A DNA stretch of 64,000 nucleotides from assembly GCA_949592205.1 (NCBI GenBank), contig CATIUR010000001.1, positions 75,489,059 to 75,553,058 on the forward strand. The letters are read 5' to 3'. The position numbers and the translations under genes are program-made. The notes under the pieces are model-generated. The model saw only the letters and a list, made by a program, of their open reading frames with translations, did not search any database and was not told the origin of the DNA. Below are positions 24,722-36,775 of the stretch, piece after piece (the first letter of the stretch is position 1; every line of letters begins with the position of its first letter). This DNA is from Helichrysum umbraculigerum. Its lineage: Eukaryota > Streptophyta > Magnoliopsida > Asterales > Asteraceae.

Positions 24722-25082
24722 AGCCAGCTCAAGTGGTTGAGCAAAGTTGTCTCCATCCACTAGGTCCTGTGTTCAATCCTAGCCAAGGACATCTTAAATT
24801 CCATTGGGGTTTTAGCTCAGTGGTCAGGGAGTTTTCAACTAATGTGGTTTCTTCCTGGAGGTGATGAGTTCGAATCTCGCCCATTGCCTACCTGGGGGAG
24901 GGGGAGACTCCGCGACACGATACCCATCTAAGACATGAGAGAGCAACCCCTTTAGAGCGTCGTCGAGATTTCGAACTATGAAGCGATTCTCATATCGGGG
25001 AGTAACCGCTTGTGGGAGATGAACGGGTGGATCAAAATAAGGTCCGTCAGTGATTCCACAACTGCCTTAAAAAAAAAAAAAA
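24722..25082 (+). mobile_element. Two-headed (dimeric) tRNA-derived SINE
   Basis: Two tRNA-like modules follow each other: module 1 with A-box-like AGCTCAAGTGGTTGAGC (24726-24742) and B-like GTTCAATCCT (24771-24780); module 2 with TTTAGCTCAGTGGTCAGGGA (24811-24830) and GAGTTCGAATCTCG (24866-24879). Then comes a unique body and a poly-A tail (25069-25083). A 20 bp direct repeat acttattaactgtccttgaa, with two mismatches, flanks the whole unit (24702-24721 and 25083-25102), so both heads moved as one element. Confidence 0.75.
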
Positions 25083-25102
25083 ACTTATTAACTATCATTG
25101 AA

Positions 25103-25904
25103 CGGACATCATGACATACGTTAAATTAAAGAGTTAAATCAATATTCGTTTAATTAATACTAGTCAAATAAATGTCGTCGCTAGCTAAAAAAATTCTTGA
25201 ACTTTTTTATTTGTATTGGAAATTAACATTCATCATATGAATGCTAACAAGTTTATCATCTAGTATCCAATTCATCAAAATATTAATGTTGTAACTTACA
25301 AAAACAAAAAAAAAAACAAAAATAACCAACGAAACTTACAATTCATAACATTGATTTTGATTAATATTTAAGAAAAGTTCTTTTTTGTTACATTTTTGTT
25401 GGTCAATATTAGCTATGTGTGATGAATGTCAGCGGTCATAATTTCTGATAACTCGTAAAAAATCACATTTTTATGAGTTTACCGGTCAAATTATAATCAA
25501 ATAATTAGCATTATTATGCAAATAAATTAATTATTTATCTATTATATTTTGTTAATTAGGTAAAATAAGTCGATGCCGACCGAAAAAATCGCTTAAAACA
25601 AATGTATAACGAAACAAATAGAGCGAAGACAAAAAAAATGTTAAATTACGATCATTATCACGGAAATTTACGATGCAGTGCACAAGTCCTAGCCTTGCCC
25701 AAACCCCATGATCGACATTGCAAGTCAAGAAATGGGGCCATGACCAAGAAATTATCAGGTCATGACCGGACATGGTGACAGAGAACAAGTGACGGAGTAA
25801 CGAGATTAGCGGCCGACCAATCTAGACCGCGAACCACATTACCTGTCCACCCTATACGAGTAACAAGATCACTGGCTGATAGCATGAACGAGTAAATGTA
25901 CGGG
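25103..25904. other. Spacer interrupted by solo LTR A
   Basis: AT-rich to 25.55 kb, then less so. It holds variants of 'ttaacattcat'. The less AT-rich part (25.65-25.90 kb) appears to continue after solo LTR A (28.22-28.45 kb, similar base use) and may be a decayed element. No gene. Confidence 0.4.
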
Positions 25905-27331
25905 AATTCTGTGACACCCCCTATTTTTCGATTTGCGGAAGCGAGTTTTGGGTGCCACTAATCAAATATCAAAACACCAAGATTATAAGCAAACGACTCT
26001 ACATGAGACGTTTATACATTTCAAAAGTAATTACATAGTTTAAGTCATAAGTTTACAAGGATAGCGAGTTCGCAAAATGATTTCTGAAGATTTTAGTACA
26101 TAACGTTTAACAAAATATAATGCAAGAAAATCTTCATGAGTGTTTAGATACATGCGACTCGTACTAGCTAGCATATCCTGCGGGCCATCCTACTGTTGCC
26201 TGTCACCTGAGAATACAACACTAAAAGGTCAGCTATAAAGCTGGTGATTCTCACAGGTTTAAAATAAACATTGATGTGATCAACATGATTATCCGATGAT
26301 TTTAATACCAACAATAAATGAACAATGTAAACCGAACAATGATAAACCAATTAAGGTTCCCGACTATGATTTAACCTAATAAGGTTACCGAACAATGTTA
26401 AGACCGACACTGATATTGCACTGAGCTATGATTCAAGGCCTAACCCGATCTTTGCCTCCCGTCTTGGTGATACACCCTTGACAATTACTAAAGTGCCCGT
26501 TTTTAACTTGGTTGTAGCTAGCAACCCGGACGGGGACGTCACTCCCATGATAGTACTATCCTTTAGCAATCGCGCCTTATTAAGTTAATGAATCATACAC
26601 TGATGAGGACTTTACCGAATTAAAACACTCGTGCAATAACCGTACAATGAAAATCAAGATCGACAATGATAACTGAACAATGTAACCCAACATGGTTAAC
26701 CGAATCAAATAACAATGTAATTAACTGAGTTAATAACTAAATTAACTAACCGAATAACTGTGATCACGAAAACAAGTAAGTGTTGTATCTCACCCCAAGT
26801 TTTAAATCAGTTAAAGCAATAAAAGTGGGGCTGTGAGACTCACCTGTGTCTATCCGAGCAATGAGTATATTCGACGTGGAATAGACAATCCCTGAAACCT
26901 CCTAGTGTCCTAAACACGCGAGATTCTAATGAGCATTTGATTGTCTAATATTTCTCCGTATTAATGTTTATCCGTTTATATTATATCCAAATGTTTAAGT
27001 TTGTATCTCCCGTTCAAGGTTTGTAAAAACGTACGGCCCGTTGGTAACGACTCGAGATTATATTCGAAAAATACAATTTTTGTACTTGTTTCTAGTTGAT
27101 TTCATAAACTTTTGATACTTATTTAGCTTGAAATTGGTCTCATGTGTTAAGGTTAAAGATTGAGGAAGGAAATATGAAAAAATGAAGCATTTTGCTGTTT
27201 TGACTATGTTGCACAGTTTTGACCATAACTTCCTCATACGAACTCGGATTTAGGCGATCAAGCTGCCCAAACGACCGTGACTCAGAGGGCTACAAAACTA
27301 AAAAAGATGGTGGGCTGGATGCAAGTGACCC

Positions 27332-27405
27332 GTCCGGGTGGGGCCCCATACCCGTCCGGGTATACTTTGTGACCAGTCCGGGTGTCTTGATCCACCAGTC
27401 CGGGT
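27332..27405. repeat. GTCCGGGT array in solo LTR A
   Basis: GTCCGGGT occurs at 27332, 27354, 27376 and 27398, exactly 22 bp apart, with otherwise unlike spacers. The first two copies extend to the 12 bp inverted repeat ACCCGTCCGGGT. In the LTR's sense the array lies about 260 nt downstream of the CT leader. Confidence 0.9.
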
Positions 27406-27721
27406 GAGTTGTTTCTTTCAGGTCTGTCGTGCAGTTCATCCCCAAACCAGTTTATAATCATAATTTTTCGAATATAATACATAGATATAACTTCGATACA
27501 TGATAATATAAGTTTGTAAAATACAATTTAAACAAAGTTATAGTTTTCTTACAATGTGAAAACGAGACCGTGATGTGGTGATGATGATGAACCGGATGAT
27601 GATGATGATTATGATTATGCAGATGATGAAGTTAATGTTGTTGTTGTTTGTTTGATGATCCGAAAGAGAGGGAGAAGGGAGAGCCGAGAGAGACGAGAGT
27701 GTGCGAGTGTGTGTGTTTTAC

Positions 27722-27755
27722 ATTATTGGAGTCGGTATAAACCGGCTCCAATAAT
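27722..27755 (-). promoter_or_regulatory. Palindromic TATA-like box of solo LTR A
   Basis: A 34 bp inverted repeat with only two mismatched base pairs, centred on GGTATAAACC, directly before the CT-rich leader. Being nearly symmetric, it gives a TATA-like core on both strands. Confidence 0.6.
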
Positions 27756-28216
27756 TGAGGTTGGTGGTAATTTTGGACCCGTGTTTACGTACCCGATCGT
27801 TATGTAGTTTAATCTTTCCAAATGATAAATTTCTAAAAATATAATCGTATATGTTTTCCATTGAAGTATTTTATAAAAATACTTTTAGTGAGTTATAAAA
27901 ATATAACTTTGTTTCAACTTACTTTGACGGATAGTTTTTAGTGTACAAAATGTATTTAAAATTTCAATCAAGTAAATAATTATTATTCTCGTTAATAATA
28001 CATTATTTAAAAATATTTTTCACCAACGTCCGTATTTAAGTTTGCGCGTCCTTATAGATTTGTTTGTACGCGATTATTACTTATTCATTGTATTATATAT
28101 ATATGAATACATATATAATATTCGGATACTTTTGTTTTAACACGTACCGAGTACGAGTAATTAAGGTTTAAATTGGCCCCTAATTTTGGCCCTTTTTGAC
28201 CAGGTGTCACAAATTC

Positions 28217-29399
28217 CATGCTATACGGCTCGACAATGTCTGGGTAACCAGCACGTACACGAATATACGGTTACCTGATGCCTTGTCTGACCATCTGACT
28301 CGAGTATCCAGGCACGCGACCCTTGTGACCGAGATAATTAAGCCATATACGGGCTAGCGAACCACAAATCTGGCCAAGCTTCAAGCTAGATATGGTCGTA
28401 AGTATCCGGTCACGATTTCGAAAGTGACTGAGAAGATAAAATACGTTTGCATTCTTTCATTGAGCATAAAAAGGAAAGATACTCAAAAGATAAGTACCTC
28501 GACAGTTCTTTTTAAATAGTTCATATTCAGAAAGTACGTATCACTATTACCATCCACACTTCATTTTATGTGGTATTAAGATCGGTCGGACTACGAGACG
28601 CTCCGCAACTATATTCATACACCTACAAATATTCACATTACAACACGGTTCACTAGTTCCATATAGAACGGTGTTGAGAGTTGAGCAGCCAAATCCGATT
28701 AGAATCACCTTGACGTAGTTCTCAGTGAGATGCCAATTGAATAAGCAATTCGTAGGGAATCTAGTGTTTCCTCAATAAATGTCTAACCTAATAAAATACA
28801 GACATTTAAAATACAATTAAATTAGTCACCCTTACACAACATCATCCCACAACTTGGCTAATTAAATCACAACCAACATCATCTCTCTTCTATATTTCTC
28901 ATATATATAAAATATATTTGCTTTTACTTAACTCCTTAACTTAGAAAAGCAAAATACCTTATTTAATCTGCCTAATTCACATCTGTTTCAAAATTCGATT
29001 GATCTTAAAAGCGACTATAAGTTATATCTATGTCTTCGTAGCCCCTGTGCCATATAATAGTAGCCGATTAATTTACGTTTCATCACTTATAAATAAATCT
29101 CACTAATTGCCTAGAATCAACAACTTGCAACGCCCCATCACTTCTTCGAAATAAAGTGCTTCCCTATTATAGGGATCAACATGGAACCACTAACATTCAG
29201 CATGTGCGGCTAACATTCACCAATAAAAAAGTCAAAAATAAAAAGATAGTTATAAATGTTAATTAATATCAATGCTATGAATGTTAAGTTTCATTATTGA
29301 TTTTACATTATTTTTCAAGTTACAATTAATTGATTATTTATAGATCATGAACTTCTTAACATTCATCTTATGATGTTAGTAAAATGAATAAAAAGTAAA
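28217..29399. other. Unassigned repeat-like spacer
   Basis: No gene. 28.2-28.8 kb has LTR-like base composition but no identifiable ends. 28.8-29.4 kb is AT-rich and contains 'taacattca' variants that recur at 24.6, 25.2, 30.2 and 56.2 kb. Confidence 0.35.
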
Positions 29400-29640
29400 T
29401 AGCATATAACCCGCGTGATGCGGCGAAACCGTATTTGAAATCAATAAAAATAGTGAATGACCGTTAATAAAATTGATTCGAAATATACGTCTTGGATCAA
29501 ACAAATACTACTGTGAAGTTATATGATGACCGATCTAGAAATTGAAAATCATATGCAATTAAAAACACGCACCATGTCGATATATATGGGTACATCATAG
29601 ATACCGTATTCATATGGTGACGTGAAAAAAAGGTGAACGT
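29400..29640. repeat. Dispersed repeat with GC hairpin edge, copy 2
   Basis: Second copy of the family at 22778-23036, same orientation: 'taacccgcgtgatgcggcg' edge, 'tatttgaaatc', 'aaattgattcgaaatatacg', 'catatggtgacgtgaaaaa'. Confidence 0.6.
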
Positions 29641-30856
29641 TCCAATATTTAAAGATTGATTTCACATTGTCAACATGAAATAATCTTCAATAATAAGAGA
29701 GAGTCTAATTTACGAATACTAAAATAATATATAAATTATAAATAATATATATACACAAGAATAAGATGAATTATACAATTCATGTTGATTAATGTAATTT
29801 ATGAAATATCTCCGTAAATAGTTACAATGAAAAGTATGTAAACCAATTTCAAATTGCGTACAAATTAATTTTAGGGAATGCTTACATGTTTTAATTTTGA
29901 TTGTAAAACGGAGATTTCATATTTTAAAGCTTGATTTTATATATTTGCAATAAATTTATAGATTTCAGCATATAATTATTAAAAATATATGTAGTAAAAA
30001 CTATAACATGCATAATGAAGTCAAACGATTAGGATTGTTATTAATCTTTCCATTTGTTACCAAAAATAAACTGTGTTATGCATAGTAATAAAATATTTGG
30101 GTAGGGGCAATTTGGGGTTTTCCGATATCCCTATATTAAGGATTAAGGAAGAAAGTGGAAACAATTATAAGGGTTGTAGATGACTGATATTCATTAAACG
30201 GAAATTTATAAATAAATTTATAAGTAATAACACATTAACATTCATCATTGAATTCGTTCGATGAATATTAATGAGTTTATAATTTAAAATCAATTGATGA
30301 ATATCATTCAAGTAGGTATTTTGATAATTAATTATTAACTAATAACATCCGCGTTGCTTAATGTTCATTCATCATATATATAAATAGTTTAGCATTTAAA
30401 CATATGAATCAATCAATAATATAATATTTGTCACTATCTGCCGTCGCTAAGCAATGACACACTGCTATTAATTCAATAAAAATCAATAAATGAAAATTTT
30501 TAATTGAGAAGAAAAAGACGTAAATGATAAGTGTTGAAATTAGTTACTTTAATATTGTATTATGTTAGTAGATTCGTTAGAAGAGTAATGCTAAAGAGGC
30601 CTAATTACACAGACCTAAAAGTAGGCCTAATTTTCTGATTGCTTGAATTGTTTCTCTCTCCTAATCTCATCCAATCAATATTTCAAACTTACCAATCACA
30701 TCTTTAAGTCATTATTTAGTCTCACAAATTTAGGTCTCTCAATCATTTTCCTCGTTAGAAACTTATATCGGGAAATTTAATAAACAAAGGATTTCAAACG
30801 TGTAAATATCAAAATCCCATATAGTGTATTGTGATTCAATTCCTATATGAGTATTT
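29641..30856. other. AT-rich spacer, no gene
   Basis: Contains repeated 'aacattcatc' and its complement near 30.24-30.38 kb, and 'aggcctaattacacagacct / gtaggcctaatt' near 30.59-30.63 kb that may be a MITE end. The last part may be LTR of the minus-strand gypsy element seen at 38.5 kb. Confidence 0.35.
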
Positions 30857-30861
30857 GGCAT

Positions 30862-31024
30862 TATTATAAATAAACCCCAATGAGGGTATTCCTTGTATTG
30901 ATCATTTATTTATATATGTACACTTTGTATATTACACTAAACCCCGTGTACTCTATACAAATACTATATACAGATATAATGTTAAGCCACTACTATAAAG
31001 CATCTAGTCTAGTAATACTTAACA
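30862..31024 (-). repeat. 3' LTR of the copia element
   Basis: 163 bp, near identical to 37916-38082, differing by a few substitutions and short indels. Preceded in sense by a G-rich polypurine tract (minus GGGGGAGGGGGGGGTA). Confidence 0.85.
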
Positions 31025-32587
31025 TACCCCCCCCTCCCCCGGCAGTTTGAGCTGGAGGATCCCGAATGCTCAGACTGGACCTAAAATCAAGAAACAACTG
31101 TGAAGGCAAATCCTTGGTGAATATATCTGCAAACCGGTGAGCTGAGGGAACATGTAATACACGAACTTGGCCAAAAGCAACACATCCTCTAACAAAGTGT
31201 AAATCTATCTCAACATGTTTGGTACGTTGGTGATGTACTGGGTTAGATGCAAGATAAACGGCACTCACATTATCACAAAAAACAATAGTGGCACGTGTGA
31301 ACGGGCAATGCAACTCAAGAAGAAGATTGCGTAATCAGGCTGCTTCGGTAACAGCATTGGTTACACCACGATACTCAGCCTCAGCACTAGAACGAGACAC
31401 AACATGTTGACATTTTTGTAACACCCCCAAATTTGGTGAATTGCGGAAGCACGATTTGGGTGTTACTAATCAATAACAAAGCACAAAGATATATAGTAAA
31501 CGACTCTATATGCGTCGTTTTAACAAAATATATTGATAATTGAAATGTTTACAACATTTAAAGCTTTACATAGCTCGAGTTAAATAAAAGGAGATTTCAG
31601 TACATAAGTACTTGTACAAAATATACTAATGCAAGAAAATCTCAATCGTCTGTATGCTGACTCGAGCTAAAAGTCCTGAAGCAAAAGCAACCTACTGCTT
31701 GGTACCTGCGATACATGCTAAATGGGTCAGCTAAAGCTGGTGAGCTCACAGGTTTGAAATCAAGTAATATAATATGAACCGCAAGATTTAAATAATTGAA
31801 TTGCATCCAGCAATTGATAATGAATATGTATACAGCCATGAGCACATAGTTGAGCTTAACTCGAGGGCCGGGTCCCCTATAGAGAATTCCGGGCGAGGTG
31901 CCTCCACGAGTGCCTAATCAACACTCGTCTTCCCAAATATTAGTACGTTCGTTTACCCGGTTAGTGCTTGCTAACCCGAACGAGGAGGGTCAATCCTATA
32001 TGGTACCATATACTAATATTCACGCTACAACGTATTAACAACTATGCTGACGGAGGACTTTAAATGATTAGTTATGAAAAAACTCATGTAGTATATGAAA
32101 TGTTTGTACTTGCATTCACATGTTAAAATTGAGCAATATATCACACCCCTGAGTAAAACAGTAAAAGAGTGGCTATGAGACTCACCTGAGTCTTGTGAGT
32201 TTAACTTAATAAACTTGAGTTGATTAGCCAAGTATGAAGTCCAAAGACTTGTAACCTGAGGGTGTCCACGACACGCGATGGTTATAATATGCGAAGGTAT
32301 CTAATAAGACTACCTTGATGTTGTTCGTCCAACTATAATGTCCAAATTACATTTGGTTGATTGATTCGAATGTTTGAAAATATGTACGGCCCGTTGGTGA
32401 CGGATTTGTAATAATAATCTCAACTATTATTATTTTGATTTCGTGTCGTTTTACTTAAAAAAATGTGTTTTGATTGTGTTTTAGAAGCCGTTACGGAATC
32501 TAAGTACGGGGGTCCGGGATAAATTGAGTGATAAATTTCGAGTCTCGACACTTAGTAAAAATCTGTGTTTTTGAGGTTCTGGTTTGT

Positions 32588-32868
32588 GCGACGTTGGGTG
32601 CGACGTCGCAGATCCTGACTGCGACGTTGAGCATGCGCAATTTAATGCGACGTTGTACGTGGCGTCGCTATATGCGACGTTGTTGATTTCTGCGACGTAA
32701 GGGCTTGCGTCGCTAAGTGCGACGTGACGAGGTATTGGCGACGTTAAGGCTGATGTCGCTATATGTGACGTCGCAATTTAATGCGACTGACGTCGCACCA
32801 TGCGACGTCACGAGGGGTTTTGCGACGTTGAAGCTGACGTCGCATAAATCTGGGTCCAAAAGCGACGT
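32588..32868. repeat. GCGACGT array in solo LTR B
   Basis: Eleven GCGACGT copies (32588, 32600, 32621, 32647, 32674, 32692, 32719, 32738, 32792, 32822, 32862) and at least four inverted ACGTCGC copies, plus one-base variants such as GCGTCGC, in 281 bp. Spacing is irregular (12-54 bp). CpG density is far above that of the surroundings. It lies about 300 nt downstream of the CT leader in LTR sense. Confidence 0.92.
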
Positions 32869-33599
32869 TACGGTCTGATGGCCGGAAAATGTGTCGAAAA
32901 CGAGTTTTTCGGTTTCCGTTCGGTCCAAAACTTTTACCCAACCCATATTTGGACATTATAAGTTGATCCAAACCACTAACAAGCAAAAACACTTAAAAAC
33001 GAGAGATTTCGGGATTTGTCGGAAACTTACAAAGTGTCGGATGAAAAATCCGAAAAGATAGGATGATGGATCGTGATGTCGTGGTCGTTTTTCTCCAAAC
33101 GGGTATGGTGATCCGAGTGCGTTTCGTGTTCCTTTTTGGCGATTTAATGGGGTGGTGGTGGTTTTTCTTTTTAGAGAGAAAATGGGAGAAGAGAGTGGTA
33201 AGAGAGAGAGTGGGTGGAGGGAGAATGAGGAAAGAAAGGGGAGAGTTGGGGGGTTATCCACCAACTTTTCAGTCTCAGTTCTCCATGCGGTGTTCGTTTG
33301 CTCCGTCGTTTAAATGTTAAATAATTATTTTACATATTAAATGGTAAGTTTTAAAATACAAATTTATTACGCGATATTTTAGTTAAATATTTTACTAATC
33401 AATTTATATTTGAGTTATAAAATGTAAGTTATTTTGTTTTGTTTGTACGATACGAATTGAAATTTGAATATTATTAGAATAATATTTTTAACATAATAGT
33501 GTTACTTAATAAAATTTGTCACCAACGTCCGTATTTATGGAACTGAAATACATTCGATTTAATTTGCGTACGATTTAATCAAATCGCATTTTCGTATAT

Positions 33600-35667
33600 T
33601 ATAACACCCCACAATTTAAGACACAAATTTTTTTTTTTTAAATTCGGAAGCGCAAATCCCATATATAATATATACATAGATGTCATGATTTCACCATCCA
33701 AAACATTACATATGTTCTAAAATTTAGATATAGTTACAAACGATAATTATCGACTGGGTGTTATTTAACAAAACAAAGTAATAACAAAATGATCAGAGTT
33801 CAACTTGGCAAACATTTCTTCAAACCATCAATACGTCCCAACAACCCAAAAGTTAACCTGCAAAAGTATTGTGGGGAATTAGCACAAAGCTAAGTGAGTA
33901 AACTAAGTCTAACAATCTAACTTAGTATAACAATCAATTCACAACAATCATCTAACTAAACAATCAAACAGAGGATCGGTGGTTCTTGAGATACCCTCAG
34001 TCCGCGGTGGCACTCCAAGAACACTTAATAATCAACTGCAGGCCAATACAGAGATTTTTACCGATAGTTTATTGCTATCTTTAATCAATATGGATTAATT
34101 CACAACGAATGTTCACCCGACCCATAAGGATTAACCTATAGCAACTAAACCCAAAATTGACCTCTATCATTCCAACCTATCATGGAATTATTTACTAGCA
34201 AACAATCAATCTATCAAACCACAAGTTTAATCAACAATCCTATCATTATCATAACGATAAATCAGTCAATACAAGCAACTTAAAAATTGATGCAACTAAC
34301 TGTTAACACCAAGATTAAATTGTGAGAACCAGTCCACTCACCTGTCAGTCTCAGTCTCCAACTCAAAAGTCTTATTTTATTGAGTCTTCGGTGTCTCTGT
34401 AAACACAATTAAAACACAAGTTAATAACTCGTTTCATAATTTAATTATGACTATACTTAATTACATACATTGATAATCAAGAAATATCGATAACTAAACA
34501 TTATAAGTGTTAGATTCACATAATTTCACTAAATATCCAATTCTTCAAATTTACAAAGATAAACGCGATCCAGCTCATGGGGTTGGGATCGCGTTCCTCT
34601 TCACAAAATTTTCTGTTACCATTTTACACTTTCGAACGCGATCCGGGTTAAGGTGCTGGATCGCGTTCCTATGAACAAAACCAATCCGACTCAAGTAAAC
34701 GCTGACTAACGCGATCCGGGTAACTGTGACTGGATCGCGTTCGAATGAACAAAACCAATCTAAAACCAAATTTCACTATGGAACGCGATCCGGGTGATGG
34801 AGCTGGATCGCGTTCACACGTTTTAAAACAGAAGTTCAGACCTGCAACTTTTCAGCTCGAACCTAAAACCCAATTTTTCACCAAATGCCATTGCAATGCA
34901 CTATTTTTACCAGCAAATATCCTCACATAACATGTAATAATATGTATTAACAACAAACAAACATCATCCAAATCCTAATTCTTAACATGCATCAATCTTT
35001 CAACCTAATTTAAACCAAAACCCACATTTATTCAATAGAACATGAAGAACACCATTGATATTTAAGATAAGCATAAAATCAGTCCAACAATCATCACACA
35101 ATCACATTTAAACATGAATTTACTCTATCTCATCATTACATGCTATTAAATCAACCATTTCAACTAATTCAAGTTCCTACATGAAATGGAGGTGATTTCA
35201 CTTACAATGGAGATGATTCTGAGATGAAGAAGATGATGAATATTTTGGAACCAAAATCACAGCCTTCTAATTTGAAGAAATCAGATTGTAATTTGTTGGA
35301 GAGTTTGAGAAATCAAGAAACCATTGAAGTGAAAGTGAGAGTTTGAGAAATCAGTGAAGTGGTGGCAAAATGGAGTCTCCAGGTGTCGACACACCTATGA
35401 CTCAGTCCATTTTGGGTATAAATTATACCCGTCCTAAATCTATTGTCTGGAACCTAAAAACCATTTGCGAGAAATAAGTTTTTATTATACCGTCAACTAA
35501 ATAAATTTAAAACAAATAATAATTCATTTAACACAATAAGCCAATTGACCAATTGACCTACTAATTTAGCTATCGAAATACACCAAGTATTTAGAATACA
35601 ATTTAAATAACAGTTAAATTAAGGAAAAATACCGTATTTCTCCTAGGCCCGATTTGGGGATGTTACA
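33600..35667 (-). mobile_element. Solo LTR C, 2.07 kb, inside LTR B
   Basis: Begins TATAACACCCC (first G of the TG end changed to A) and ends GGGGATGTTACA, with perfect TSD TATAT (33595-33599 and 35668-35672). A palindromic TATA-like GGGTATAAATTATACCC lies at 35414-35430; a gene-poor leader follows on the minus strand. It has the same 'TTCGGAAGC' near its plus-strand start as A and B but is otherwise diverged. Confidence 0.85.
34562..34814. repeat. Array of four identical-stem hairpins in solo LTR C
   Basis: Four units, each AACGCGATCC followed 13-14 nt later by GGATCGCGTT: 34562/34586, 34635/34658, 34708/34732 and 34782/34805. Unit starts are 73, 73 and 74 bp apart. The stems are invariant, while loops and linkers differ. 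Each unit would form a 10-11 bp GC-rich hairpin in DNA or RNA. Confidence 0.93.
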
Positions 35668-36775
35668 TATATATTCAACAATATATAATTCGATACATAA
35701 ATTAGCCTAACACAGAACTAATTACAAGTATTAACATATGATTAGGCACTAATCACTAGTCCTAATTTGGCGGGTGTTACAATTTTGATGACCACGAGAC
35801 AAGATTGTCGCCAAGGAATACACAATATCCAGAGGTGGAACGCCATGTCTCTGGACAGCCCGCCCAATCAGCATCGGTATAAGATATCAAGCGATCAACT
35901 GAGGACGGATGGAGATGAAGACCATGAGTGAGAGTACCCTTTAAGTACCAAAGAATACGCTTAAGAGCAAGGAAATGCGGTTCCCGAGGGTCATGCATAT
36001 AGAGACACACCTGCTGAACCGCATAAGCAATATCAGGACGAGTGAAAGTTAAATAGTGTAGAGCACCCGCGAGACTACGGTAAAGGGTAGGATCAGAGAC
36101 AGGAGTTCCAAAAGATGGGAGTTTAGACTTTGTGTTAGCAGGCGTGCTGCACGGGTTACAGTCAACATATCAGCACGAGCTAGAATATCACGAGCAAAAG
36201 TTGACTGCGAAAGAAAAAGACCAGAGTCAGACCGGGAGGCCGCAATTCCAAGAAAGTAGGATAGCGGACCGAGGTCGGTCATGGCAAACTCTAAAGAGAG
36301 GCGAGATATGACACGACTAATAAGAGGTGAAGACGCCGTGAGGATAATATTATCAACATATGATAGTAGATAGATAGTATCCGAACCACGTTGATACGTA
36401 AACAAGAACGTATCAGATTTGCTACTAACAAAACCTAAAGAAGAAATGTAGATAGCAAATCGGTGGTACCATGCTCGTGGTGCCTGCTTAAGACCATAAA
36501 GAGCCTTATGGAGGCGACAAACATGATATGGGAAAGAAGGATGCACATACCCGGGAGGTTGTTTCATATAAACAACCTCAGAAAGATCACCATTCAAGAA
36601 GGCATTCCTTACATCAAGCTGGTGGATGGGCCAAGCCCGGGAAACAGCGATGCTAAGAACAACACGAATGGTGGTAGGCTTGACAATGGGCTAAAGGTCT
36701 CATCATAATCTAAACCGGGCTACTGAGAGAAACCTTGGGAAACTAATCGGCCCATGTACCTCTGTAAGTTACCGT

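Larger units (their letters stand above)
25910..28211 (-). mobile_element. Solo LTR A, 2.3 kb, gypsy type
   Basis: Ends TGTGACACC / GGTGTCACA with perfect 5 bp TSD AATTC (25905-25909 and 28212-28216). Sense is minus: a TATA-like palindrome (27722-27755) is followed by a CT-rich leader (27720-27660). The first ~230 bp on the plus strand (the sense 3' end, with TTTGCGGAAGC) match those of solo LTR B. No internal region or partner LTR, hence solo. I infer a Tekay-like chromovirus family. Confidence 0.88.
31417..35782 (-). mobile_element. Solo LTR B with nested solo LTR C
   Basis: Ends TGTAACACCC / GGGTGTTACA (perfect 10 bp) with TSD ATTTT (31412-31416 and 35783-35787). Removing the nested LTR C leaves ~2.29 kb, almost the same as solo LTR A. 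Its sense is minus (CT-rich leader 33250-33170), and its first 230 plus-strand bases are homologous to A. It lies inside the copia RNase H sequence. Confidence 0.9.
31029..36720 (-). pseudogene. Copia RT-RNase H pseudogene, split
   Basis: Minus-strand pol fragment. RT lies at 36720-36049: a frameshifted start, then LNGDLSEVVYMKQPPGY, LYGLKQAPRAWY, and the catalytic YVDD changed to YVDN. Connection and RNase H start at 36010-35783 (LISYTDADWAGCP, STSGYCVFLG). After the inserted solo LTR B, RNase H resumes at 31416-31030 (VSRSSAEAEYR, FCDNVSAVYLA, KHVEIDLHFVR) with an in-frame TGA at about 31340, where family members have Trp. Between RT and RNase H the frame also shifts near 36.05 kb. Non-functional. 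The family (connection motif, TKHVEID) is Ty1/copia without doubt. Confidence 0.9.

Noticed and set aside
24811..24885. Possible tRNA gene
   Set aside because: Same reason; it is the second head of a SINE with its own TSD.
32713..33320. Open frames on both strands near the GCGACGT array
   Set aside because: Inside solo LTR B; frames follow from low stop-codon density in GC-rich repeats.
34562..34814. CRISPR-like array (regular repeats and unlike spacers)
   Set aside because: Plant nuclear context inside an LTR, paired inverted stems, no cas genes; it is a hairpin tandem repeat.
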